Shown in pieces: positions 39,555-47,361 of a stretch of 64,000 nucleotides of DNA. How positions within the stretch are numbered: position 1 is the stretch's first letter; each line of letters starts with the position of its first letter. The stretch lies in assembly GCA_016706545.1 (NCBI GenBank), contig JADJJK010000037.1, positions 19,263 to 83,262 on the forward strand, read 5' to 3'. This stretch comes from Myxococcales bacterium (GTDB taxonomy: Bacteria; Myxococcota_A; Polyangia; Haliangiales; Haliangiaceae). The notes under the pieces were generated by a model. The model made no database searches, was not told the DNA's origin, and saw only the letters and a program-made list of their open reading frames with translations. A program made the translations under genes and the position numbers.

Positions 39555-39974
39555 GTGATGCGCACAACGCTCCCCAGGTGGTCTCCGGCGGTGCTGCTCT
39601 TGCTGCTGCTCGTCCCGGGCGCGGGGTGCCCCGCGCCTGAGCGGTGCGAGCAGGACAGCGAGTGCGGCGACGCGGTGTGCGCGCGCAACGGCGAGTGTTT
39701 GCCGGCGTCACGGGTGCGAGAGGTGCAAGTGCGCTGGACCATCCGCGGCCTGGCGGCGAGCGCCGACACGTGCGCCGCCGTCGAGCCGGTGTCGCTGCAG
39801 TTTCAGGCGGACCCCAAGGATGCGCTCAAGTACGATCCCATCGTCTGCTCGGCGGGGCTGTTCACCATCGACAAGCTGCCGTCGCGCATGACGCAGGTCC
39901 GGCTCGAGGGCAACGGCGTCGGGGCGCTGGTCTCGATCCCGCCCAACGGCCAGGTGATGGCGGATCTGAAATAG
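39555..39974 (+). CDS. Small Cys-rich lipoprotein
   Basis: 139 residues from GTG 39555 or ATG 39558. Signal AVLLLLLLVPGAGC has a clear lipobox. The mature N-terminus has a cysteine cluster (CPAPERCEQDSECGDAVCAR), the kind of Cys-rich motif common in myxobacterial surface proteins. A beta-sandwich-like domain of about 85 residues follows (VREVQVRWTIRGLAAS to the end). The stop codon lies in a tandem repeat described separately. Function unknown. Confidence 0.75.
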   Translation: MMRTTLPRWSPAVLLLLLLVPGAGCPAPERCEQDSECGDAVCARNGECLPASRVREVQVRWTIRGLAASADTCAAVEPVSLQFQADPKDALKYDPIVCSAGLFTIDKLPSRMTQVRLEGNGVGALVSIPPNGQVMADLK

Positions 39975-39995
39975 ATCTGAAATAGACCTGAAGTA
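39963..39995. repeat. Three tandem copies of an 11-base repeat at the stop codon
   Basis: GATCTGAAATA, GATCTGAAATA and GACCTGAAGTA are directly adjacent. Because 11 is not a multiple of three, the repeat brings stop codons into several frames right at the end of the lipoprotein gene. Confidence 0.9.
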
Positions 39996-40015
39996 GGCGG
40001 CGCGGCGCCGCTGGC

Positions 40016-41444
40016 TCAAGGCGCGGTGACCCCGGTGGTCCGTGGGCAGCGGGCGAAGCGCCACAAGCAGAAGGTCTGGCCCAGTCCCAAGGTGGCCAAC
40101 GACAGCCACAGCGCCACCGAGTGCTGGCCGATGGCATCGAGCAGGAGCCCGCCGGTGAGCGGCGCCAGGGCGATGCCGAGGAGCTGCGCGAAGCCGACGA
40201 CGCCGAACATGCGGCCGCGGGCGCCGGGGGCGGCGAGCTCCGCGATGGTGGCCTGGTGGGCCGGGGCGAACAGCATCTCGGCGCAGGTGATGACGAAGAT
40301 CGCGAGCGCCGCGCCGGGCAAGCTGGCCAGGGCGATGAGGGCAAACCCCACCGTCGACAGCAGCGAGGCCCACGGCAAGATCGCGCGGATGCCGCGGCTG
40401 CGGATGAGGGTCATCGCTGGCATCTGCAGCGCCAGCACCATGCCGCCGTTGAGGGTGTAGAGCAGGCCGACCTCCGCCTTGGTGACGCCGACGTAGTCCG
40501 TCATGTAGATGGCGAACGTGGAGTACATCTGCGTGGTGAGCATGGCGCTCAGGAAGGTGCCGGCGATGAGCAGGCGCAGCTCACGATCGGCGAAGGCGAC
40601 GGCGATGCGCTGGCGCAAGGAGAGCCGCGGCGGCGCAGGCGGCGCGGGCGGCGCAGGCCTCCGCGGACGACTCTGTCTCCACCGCGGGAGGGGCGGCGCC
40701 GGCGAGGTCGCTGGCAGAGGAGGTGGCGCCGCTGACCACGGCCAGGGGGACGGCGTCTTGTGGGTCGCTGGCGTCGCGGGGGGCCTGCTCGCCGGCCTGC
40801 TCGCTTGCCTTGCGTGTGGCCTGTTCGCCGGCCTTGCGCGCGGCCTGCTGGCTCGCGTGCCGCGCGGCGCTGATCGGATCGATCACCGAGCGCGTGATGT
40901 ACGCGGCGGCGGCCAGGCCCGCGGCCGCGACGAAGAAGATGGCGCCGTACGGGATGGCCAGCGACAGCATGCCGCCGACGGCGGGGCCCAGCGCCCAGCC
41001 GAGGTTGGTCCCCATGCGCTGCACGCCGAAGGCGTCGATGCGGCGGGCTGGCTCGACGACATCGGCGACCAGCGCGTACGCCACCGGCTCGAAGCAGCCG
41101 CGGAGCGCGGAGCTGGCGACGATGCTCAAGGTCAGCGACCACAGCGGCGCATCCAGAAGCACCTGGGTGCCTAGCGTCGCGATCACGCCGGCGCGGACCA
41201 GGAGCGACCAGGTGATGAGCGGCCGGCGGCCGATGCGATCCGAGAGCGCACCAGCCCACGCATTGGACGCGGACTGGGCCAGGTTGGCGACCACCGCGAT
41301 GCCGCCGTACACCACGGCGGCGTAGCCGCGGGTCTCCACCACGTAGACCCCCAGAAACGCCATCACCAGCGACAGCCCGGCGGTGTTGACGGCGCGCGCG
41401 ATGGCCAGGTTCCAGACACGCCGATCCAGACCCTTGGGCAGCAC
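40016..41444 (-). CDS. MFS transporter, split by a frameshift between its two halves
   Basis: The N-terminal half starts near GTG 41444 (VLPKGLDRRVWNLAIARAVN; start uncertain) and has six helices with the MFS signature GALSDRIGRRPLI between helices two and three. A central linker is rich in Ala, Gln and Lys. The second half, six more helices (LRLLIAGTFLSAMLTTQMYS to the end at 40016), is in another frame; the change falls at about 40618-40660 within a GCC/GCG-rich stretch. Repair gives about 475 residues. Probably a drug or metabolite exporter of the inner membrane. Divergent from queD. Confidence 0.8.
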
Positions 41445-41558
41445 GATGTAGCGGTGTACCCGGAACCTGGGCCTGGCGCGAGCGGGCGGCGCGGTTTCGC
41501 TGTGCGCGGCGCTCCGCGGCGGCGCTCCTGGGCGCGCGATCTCTGGTATAGAGCGCCC

Positions 41559-41921
41559 ATGCGCAGTCGCTTGGTTCGCAGTTTCCGCTTCGAGGCGGCG
41601 CACTTCCTTCCTCGGGTTCCGGAAGGTCACAAGTGCGCGCGGATGCACGGTCACTCGTACGAGATCGAAGTGGCGGTCGAGGGCGACATCGATCCCGAGC
41701 TGGGATGGGTGATGGACTTCTCGACGATCTCCGAGCATGTCTCACCGCTGGTGGCCGCGCTGGATCATCAGGTGCTCAACGACGTGCCTGGCCTGCCCAA
41801 CCCCACCACCGAGCTGCTCGCGGTGTGGTTCTGGCAAAATCTCGCACCCAAGCTGCCGTCCCTGGCCGAGATCTCGATCTCGGAGACGCCCAAGACCCGC
41901 TGCACCTACCGAGGACAGTGA
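41559..41921 (+). CDS. queD: 6-carboxytetrahydropterin synthase QueD / PTPS-family enzyme
   Basis: 120 residues from ATG 41559. Zinc ligands appear as FEAAHFLP and ARMHGHSYEIEV, with the catalytic Cys in HKCARMHGH. ALDHQVLNDV and the glutamate of SISETPKTRCTY complete the pterin site. It converts dihydroneopterin triphosphate to 6-carboxytetrahydropterin in queuosine/7-deazaguanine synthesis. No other que gene is present in the window. The next gene begins at or within four bases of its stop, so the two are probably co-transcribed. Confidence 0.88.
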   Translation: MRSRLVRSFRFEAAHFLPRVPEGHKCARMHGHSYEIEVAVEGDIDPELGWVMDFSTISEHVSPLVAALDHQVLNDVPGLPNPTTELLAVWFWQNLAPKLPSLAEISISETPKTRCTYRGQ

Positions 41922-41923
41922 GC

Positions 41924-42802
41924 GTGGCGCGCCTGCGACTGGTGACCCTGAACCTGTGGGGGACACAGCCGCCGCTGGAGCGCCGGCTGGCGCTGGCCAT
42001 CCGGCAGCTCCGCGCGCTCGATCCAGACGTGATCGCGCTGCAGGAGGTTCGACCGCTGCCGGACTCCCCAGGCGGCGCGGAGCCGCGAACCACCGCGCAC
42101 GCGCTTGCGGAGGCGCTCGGCCTGTGTGCCCGCTACGCGACGGCGGTGCGCTGGGACGACGGGGCCTATCCGGGCGCGGTGGCCGGGGAGGAAGGGCTGG
42201 CGCTGCTCACCCGGTCGCCGCTACTCGCCACGCGGGTCCTGCCGCTGCCCGAGCCGCGCCCCACGGAGGCGCGCATCCTGTTGTCTGGCCAGGTCGCCAC
42301 CGCGGCTGGGCCGATCTGGGTCCACACCACGCACCTGCACTACCGGCTGGATGACGGCCTGGCGCGCGAGGCGCAAGTGCAGGCCATCGACGCGGAGCTC
42401 CGCGGCCTGGGCCGCGGCCTCGGCGACAGCCCGCAGCTCCTGTGCGGGGACTTCAACGCGGAGCCCGACAGCGACGAGATCCGGTTTCTGCGCGGCGCGG
42501 CCACGCTGGGCGGTCGTCGCACCCACTTCCAGGATGCGTGGCTGCGGCGGCACCGGGAGGCGGTGCGCGGCGACGGGCCGGCGCAAGGCATCACCTGGTC
42601 GAGCGAGAACGAGCACACCCGCCCTCTACGGTCGCTCGATATCGACCGACGCATCGACTACGTGTTCGTGACCTCGCGCAAGCGCGACGGCCGCGGCACG
42701 GTGCTTGACTGCCAGGTGGTGATGACCGAGCGCGAGGGGCAGGGCGCCGACGCGGTGTGCGCCAGCGATCACTTTGGCGTCCTGGCGGACGTTCAGATCT
42801 AG
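41924..42802 (+). CDS. Endonuclease/exonuclease/phosphatase-family protein
   Basis: 292 residues from GTG 41924, which has GAGGA eight bases upstream; GTG 41918 overlaps the queD stop as GTGA. EEP-fold motifs are VTLNLWG, VIALQEVR (metal-binding Glu), THLHYRLDDG, LCGDFNAEPDSDEI and the terminal ASDHFGVL catalytic His. It hydrolyses phosphodiesters of nucleic acids, lipids or inositol phosphates; no signal peptide is seen, so a cytosolic role is likely. The 3' end overlaps the convergent membrane-protein gene by four bases. Confidence 0.88.
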   Translation: MARLRLVTLNLWGTQPPLERRLALAIRQLRALDPDVIALQEVRPLPDSPGGAEPRTTAHALAEALGLCARYATAVRWDDGAYPGAVAGEEGLALLTRSPLLATRVLPLPEPRPTEARILLSGQVATAAGPIWVHTTHLHYRLDDGLAREAQVQAIDAELRGLGRGLGDSPQLLCGDFNAEPDSDEIRFLRGAATLGGRRTHFQDAWLRRHREAVRGDGPAQGITWSSENEHTRPLRSLDIDRRIDYVFVTSRKRDGRGTVLDCQVVMTEREGQGADAVCASDHFGVLADVQI

Positions 42803-43368
42803 TTGATCCGCGCGCGCGGCAGCTCGTCGGGGGCGCGCGGGGGCGGATCGACGCGGGCGTGGTGACGCACGAAGCCGAAGATCACGAGGCTCGCGAGGAT
42901 GAGGATGGCCAGCGCCGGGCGCACGACGCCCTGGCCCCAGATCCGGTGACCTCGATCCTCCGCCAGCTCCACGCAGATCTGCGCGCCCATCGCGAACGCG
43001 GCGGTGACCAGCCAGTGGCCGCCGGGCTGCCTGCTGTGCCGCTGGATGGACAGCACGACCATCACGCCGCAGGCGCCGAAAAGGATCATGCCCAGCCACC
43101 GCGGCCCGGCCTCGTAGCAGAGGGTGGACAGCCCGACGAGTCCGACGAACCACAGCGGGACGATCCAGTAGATCCGCGGGGGGCCATCCCTCATGAGACG
43201 AGGGAGGCGCAACCACTCGCCGCGCTCGAGCAGCGCGCCGAGCAACATCAGGCTGCCGAGGAACACCGCCAGGCCGACGGGGTACCACGACGCGCCGAGC
43301 GCACACGCAGTGGCGCCCACGCACATGCTGGCGACCGATCCGACGAACGCGGCGTTGTTGAAGATCAT
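42799..43368 (-). CDS. Uncharacterised six-helix membrane protein
   Basis: 189 residues from ATG 43368. Hydrophobic segments lie near residues 5-25, 28-46, 65-83, 90-107, 115-133 and 148-166. The ends are polar. There are no recognisable catalytic motifs, and the C-terminus is Pro/Arg-rich. It is located just downstream (11 bases) of the lipoprotein gene on the same strand end-to-start arrangement, but that gene stops at 43379, so it follows it in transcription order. Function unknown. Confidence 0.75.
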   Translation of the reverse strand: MIFNNAAFVGSVASMCVGATACALGASWYPVGLAVFLGSLMLLGALLERGEWLRLPRLMRDGPPRIYWIVPLWFVGLVGLSTLCYEAGPRWLGMILFGACGVMVVLSIQRHSRQPGGHWLVTAAFAMGAQICVELAEDRGHRIWGQGVVRPALAILILASLVIFGFVRHHARVDPPPRAPDELPRARIN

Positions 43369-43378
43369 ACGTGGATGA

Positions 43379-44980
43379 TTACAGCGAGCTCGGCGGAGGA
43401 GCTGCCTGCATCGCGGCGGTGGCGTTGATGATGGCGGCGGCGCTGCTGGCCGGGAAGCTCAGGCCCAAGGTGGCGCGCTCGCCGCGAAAGCCCAGCCACA
43501 GCGCCAGCGGCGCGGAGCCGGCCTGGACGTTGCCGGTGATCGCCGGCAAGATCGCGCCATAGTCGATGATCTCGAGGGCGCTGGCCTTGCGCGCGCGCGC
43601 GGCGTCGACGAAGGACGCGAACGCGGCGGGCAGGGTGCCCTTGCTGCGCGACGCCGTGACCAGCTTGTCGATCTGCGACGTGGTGGCCGCGCCCATGACG
43701 TCGTCCCACGCCCCCCAGGCCATCTCGGTGCGGGCCGGCCGGAAGCCCGGCGGCGTGGCCGCGGCTTGCGGCATGCCGCTGTAGTCGTAGGTGGTGACCA
43801 GCCGGTGCAGGCGAACGCCGTCGGTGGGCGGGGGATCTTTCATCATCTCGTAGCGGCTCTTGATCCCCATGATCTCCGTCGTCTTGGGACCGGCCGTGCG
43901 GAACTTGTCCGCCACCGCCTGCAGCGCGGCCGTGGCCGTGGGGGCGCTCTTGACGCCGTAGAGCCCGGCCATCTCCATGCCGGTCGGCGCGAGCGACATG
44001 GCGAAGGCGAAGTCGCCGGTGGTCTGCTCGGTCAGCCGGCGGAAGTCCGGGACCAGGCCCGCCATGCTGGTCTGCGCGGCGATGCGCTCCACCCAGGACC
44101 ACACCGTGGCCGCGGCCGGGCCCAGCACGACCTGACCACCGGCGATGCCCGCCGCGCCGGTCATCGGCACGCGCGTCAGCAGGGCAAAGTCAGACGGCGC
44201 CTGCGCCTTGACGAACTGGGCGATCGCGGTCCGCGCGCGCGGCACCAGGGCAAACGTGAGCTCGCCGTCGCCGCCGCCCAGCGACAGCTCGAGCTCCAGG
44301 CGCTCGCACTGCGCGAGCAGGTCGAAGGTGACGGTCGCGACCTCGGTCAGCAGGTCCATCGTCGAGGTGCTGCTGTCCTTCTCGGCGGTGACCTTGCGCA
44401 GAGAGGCAAGGCCGCGCATCAGGTCCTCCCGGTGGGCGGAGAGCAGCGCGTCGGGCATCACGGTGGCGACCGCGAGCTGGTTGCGGGCGAACGTTCGCTT
44501 GGCGGGGGCCAGGGTCTGGAGCGCCCAGTCGCCAGCTTGGGCCACGGTCTCCGGCTCGGCGACCAGCGCCCACTTGCCGCGCAGCTTGACGCGGAGGTGC
44601 GGCGGGGCGGCGGCGGCCAGGGCCTTGCCGTCCTTGACCGGCAAGATGATGCCCAGGCGCGCCTTGCCCCCCGCGCGCTGGAGGACGAACAGCGAGACCT
44701 GGGCGTCGCGGAGGATGCCGGGGGTGGCTTGCAGCGCCGACTCGACCGCGCCAGTCACCGACAGGCCCGAGCCCGGCATGGCGCGATTGGCGTAGTCGGT
44801 GGCCCCGGCCAGCGCCGCGTCGATCGACGCCGCGCTGGCGGTCAGCAGCAGGTCGGCGGGGGCGCGCACGGAGGGAGCCGCGGGGTCCGGCGCCTTCTCG
44901 CAGGCGACGCCTCCCCACAGCAAGAGGACCGCGAGCAGGCAGCCGCTGGCGCGGCCAAGCGAGGGCGTCGAGCCGTTCAT
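43379..44980 (-). CDS. Large uncharacterised lipoprotein
   Basis: 533 residues from ATG 44980 (MNGSTPSLGRASGCLL); an earlier in-frame start at 45022 is less likely. The signal ends LLLWGGVAC, a lipobox. The mature protein is a mixed alpha/beta fold with two similar halves, each containing an Ala-rich helix and strands such as VSLFVLQRAGGKARLGIILP and PLALWLGFRGERATLGLSFP. It resembles DUF3352-like or other large myxobacterial lipoproteins in general form only. Eleven bases before the membrane-protein gene, so the two probably form a transcript. Confidence 0.78.
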   Translation of the reverse strand: MNGSTPSLGRASGCLLAVLLLWGGVACEKAPDPAAPSVRAPADLLLTASAASIDAALAGATDYANRAMPGSGLSVTGAVESALQATPGILRDAQVSLFVLQRAGGKARLGIILPVKDGKALAAAAPPHLRVKLRGKWALVAEPETVAQAGDWALQTLAPAKRTFARNQLAVATVMPDALLSAHREDLMRGLASLRKVTAEKDSSTSTMDLLTEVATVTFDLLAQCERLELELSLGGGDGELTFALVPRARTAIAQFVKAQAPSDFALLTRVPMTGAAGIAGGQVVLGPAAATVWSWVERIAAQTSMAGLVPDFRRLTEQTTGDFAFAMSLAPTGMEMAGLYGVKSAPTATAALQAVADKFRTAGPKTTEIMGIKSRYEMMKDPPPTDGVRLHRLVTTYDYSGMPQAAATPPGFRPARTEMAWGAWDDVMGAATTSQIDKLVTASRSKGTLPAAFASFVDAARARKASALEIIDYGAILPAITGNVQAGSAPLALWLGFRGERATLGLSFPASSAAAIINATAAMQAAPPPSSL

Positions 44981-45062
44981 CCTTCGCCTATAGCGCAGGC
45001 CCCCGGCGCGAACAACCGCCAAGAGCGCGCAGGGCCTGGGGCCAACGACGCCGAGGCACTAG

Positions 45063-46487
45063 CTAACGATAGCTCGTCGGATCGAGGCCGAAGCGCTTGA
45101 TCCACCGCTGGATCTGCTTGCGGTCCTTGTCCATCGCGCGCGCCACCGCGCTGACGTTGCCCTGGTGCTCGCGCAGCGCGCGCACCACGTCTTCTCGTAC
45201 TTTCTGGTCGGCCTCGGTGAGCGTGGCCGGCTTGGGCGCGCCGGGGGGGCGCCCGCTGCGCACCGTGTCCGGCAGGTGATCGGCGCGCACGGCCACCGCT
45301 TGGGCCAGCACGCGCGCGGTGGACAGCGCCTGCTCGATCTCCCGCACGTTGAGCGGCCACGGGTAGCGAAAGAGCAGGCGCGCGGCCTCCGCCTCCAGCC
45401 CTGGATGGCCCTGCGGGAAGATGCGCTCGAACAACGTGCCGACGAGGATCCCCACGTCGGTCCGCCGCTCCGCCACCGAGGGGATGGTGATGCGCAGACC
45501 GGCGAGGCGCGCGAACAGATCGTGGCGGAAGCCACCCTGGGCCACCATCTCGTCGAGGTCGCGGTGGGTGGCGGCGACGACTCGCAGGTCGATGGGCACC
45601 GAGCGGGTGCCGCCCACCGGCATGACCTCGCGCTCTTGCAGGACGCGCAAGAGCGCGGCCTGCGAGCTCGGCGGCAGCTCCCCGATCTCGTCGAGGAACA
45701 AGGTCCCGCCGTCGGCCGAGCGCACCAGCCCGGGCTGATCGGTGGCGGCGCCGGAGAACGCCCCCTTCTTGTAGCCAAAGAGCTCGCTCTCGACGAGGTT
45801 CTCGGGGAGCGCGCCGCAGTTGACCGGCACGAAGGCCCCGGTGCGCCCGGACAAGGCGTGGACCGCGCGGGCCAGGATCTCCTTGCCGGTGCCGCTCTCG
45901 CCCTCGATGAGGATGGGGATCTCGGACGGCGCGATCTGGCGCAGCCGCTCCAGCTCGGCCTGCCAGGTCCCCAGGAGCGTGATCATGCCCGGCAGGTCCT
46001 GCTTGCCCTCCAGATCGACGATGATGGGCGCGTCCGCCGGGACGCTCGCCTTCTCGAAGAAGATGAAGACGCTGTGCCCCAGCTCGACCACGCTGCCGTC
46101 AGTCAGCACCGCCCGCCGGGTGGAGTGACCGTCGACGACCGTGCCGTTCTTGGACTCGGTGTCCACCAGCACCCAGCGCCCGAAGCTCGGCTCGATGCGG
46201 GCGTGGCGGGAGGACATCCAGCGGTCCGGGATGCGGATGGACAGCTCGAGGCCTTCGCCCGCCGGCACCACCTCCGCGCGTCGCGTCTCGCCGCGGCCAA
46301 GCACCACCGCGCCGACCTTCGAGATGCGGTAGCGCGCAGACAGGGCGCCGGGGCGACTACACTCCAGCGCCAGCACCAGGACCGGTTCAGTCCCGCCAGC
46401 GCTGCGCTGCGCACGAGTTTGTTGGTCCACGCTGAGCGTAGCCCCTAGGTCCACAGCGGACGGCATCATGGTGATATTGAGCGCCAT
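45063..46487 (-). CDS. FHA-domain sigma-54-dependent transcriptional activator
   Basis: 474 residues. The FHA phosphothreonine-binding domain covers about residues 55-130 (VVLGRGE, RWMSSRHARIE, DTESKNGTVVDG). The AAA domain follows, about 165-390, with Walker A GESGTGKE, Walker B GGTLFLDEIGELP and sigma-54 contact loop GAFSGA, a Thr-to-Ser variant of GAFTGA. A Fis-type HTH lies at 435-470 (NVSAVARAMDKDRKQIQRWI). It activates unknown sigma-54 promoters in response to Ser/Thr phosphorylation, a scheme common in myxobacteria. A partner kinase is not adjacent; one lies at 57390. Confidence 0.93.
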   Translation of the reverse strand: MALNITMMPSAVDLGATLSVDQQTRAQRSAGGTEPVLVLALECSRPGALSARYRISKVGAVVLGRGETRRAEVVPAGEGLELSIRIPDRWMSSRHARIEPSFGRWVLVDTESKNGTVVDGHSTRRAVLTDGSVVELGHSVFIFFEKASVPADAPIIVDLEGKQDLPGMITLLGTWQAELERLRQIAPSEIPILIEGESGTGKEILARAVHALSGRTGAFVPVNCGALPENLVESELFGYKKGAFSGAATDQPGLVRSADGGTLFLDEIGELPPSSQAALLRVLQEREVMPVGGTRSVPIDLRVVAATHRDLDEMVAQGGFRHDLFARLAGLRITIPSVAERRTDVGILVGTLFERIFPQGHPGLEAEAARLLFRYPWPLNVREIEQALSTARVLAQAVAVRADHLPDTVRSGRPPGAPKPATLTEADQKVREDVVRALREHQGNVSAVARAMDKDRKQIQRWIKRFGLDPTSYR

Positions 46488-46595
46488 CCTACGCTTGGTG
46501 GCCGTGCGCGAAAAGGTCGAGACCCCCTTGAAACGACCGGGGTGGCCTGACGCGCCAGGCCCTCGCCGTCAGACCCGTCGCGTAGCGTGTCCGCC

Positions 46596-47075
46596 ATGCG
46601 GGTTCTCGCCCTGGGTAAGCGTCGGGGATGTCTGCGCGCCACCAGCGCCAGCGTCTGGCTCGCGCGCGGCGTGGCGCTCGAGGGGCGCAGCCCCGAGCAG
46701 GCGATGGCGGCGTACCGGCGGGCGCTGGCTGGGCAGCCCGGCCTGGCCGACGCGCACAACAACCTGGGCCGGCTGCTCCATGAGCGCGGCGAGCTGGCCG
46801 CGGCGGAGCACCACTACCGGCAGGCGCTCGCGGCCGAGGCCACCGCGCTGCACTGGTTCAATCTCGGCGTGGTGCTCGAGGACAGCGGCCACGTCGATGC
46901 GGCCATCGATGCGTACGGGCAGGCGATCGACGTGCAGGCCGAGTTCGTCGAGGCGCACCTCAACGTGGCCCGGCTGCTGGATCAACGCGGTCGTTCACGC
47001 GACGCCACCGGGGACCTGCAAGCAGCCGTTCGCCACCTGACCGCCGTCCGTCGTCTGCGCCGCACCCACGCATGA
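46596..47075 (+). CDS. TPR-repeat protein
   Basis: 159 residues from ATG 46596; GTG 46587 is an alternative. Three TPR units are visible: ASVWLARGVALEGRSPEQAM, AHNNLGRLLHERGELAAAEH and WFNLGVVLEDSGHVDAAIDA, followed by AHLNVARLLDQRGRSRDATG. The ending AAVRHLTAVRRLRR is typical of short TPR scaffold proteins. No signal peptide. Divergent from the sigma-54 activator (about 110 bases), so it may be one of its targets or partners. Confidence 0.8.
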   Translation: MRVLALGKRRGCLRATSASVWLARGVALEGRSPEQAMAAYRRALAGQPGLADAHNNLGRLLHERGELAAAEHHYRQALAAEATALHWFNLGVVLEDSGHVDAAIDAYGQAIDVQAEFVEAHLNVARLLDQRGRSRDATGDLQAAVRHLTAVRRLRRTHA

Positions 47076-47361
47076 TCTCGCGGCCTCGCTGACGAAGCCG
47101 CGGCGCGGGCCCGGTCACATGGGTGCCCATGGGTCCCATGGCAGCCCGGGGTAGGTTTGGTCGTGTCGTGTACTCCACGATAGGACCATCCCTCACGTCG
47201 AGGGCAGCTTGCCGTGTGGTTTGTCACCCCCAACGATCTGGCTCGAAGGGGGGCAGCGAGCCCCGTTCTGAGCCGGACCTGCATCGCAACCTGTGGAGAT
47301 AACTTGGATTGATAGTTGGCCAGGATCTTGAAGTAGGCCAGGGCTGTTGAAGGAGGCTCTT

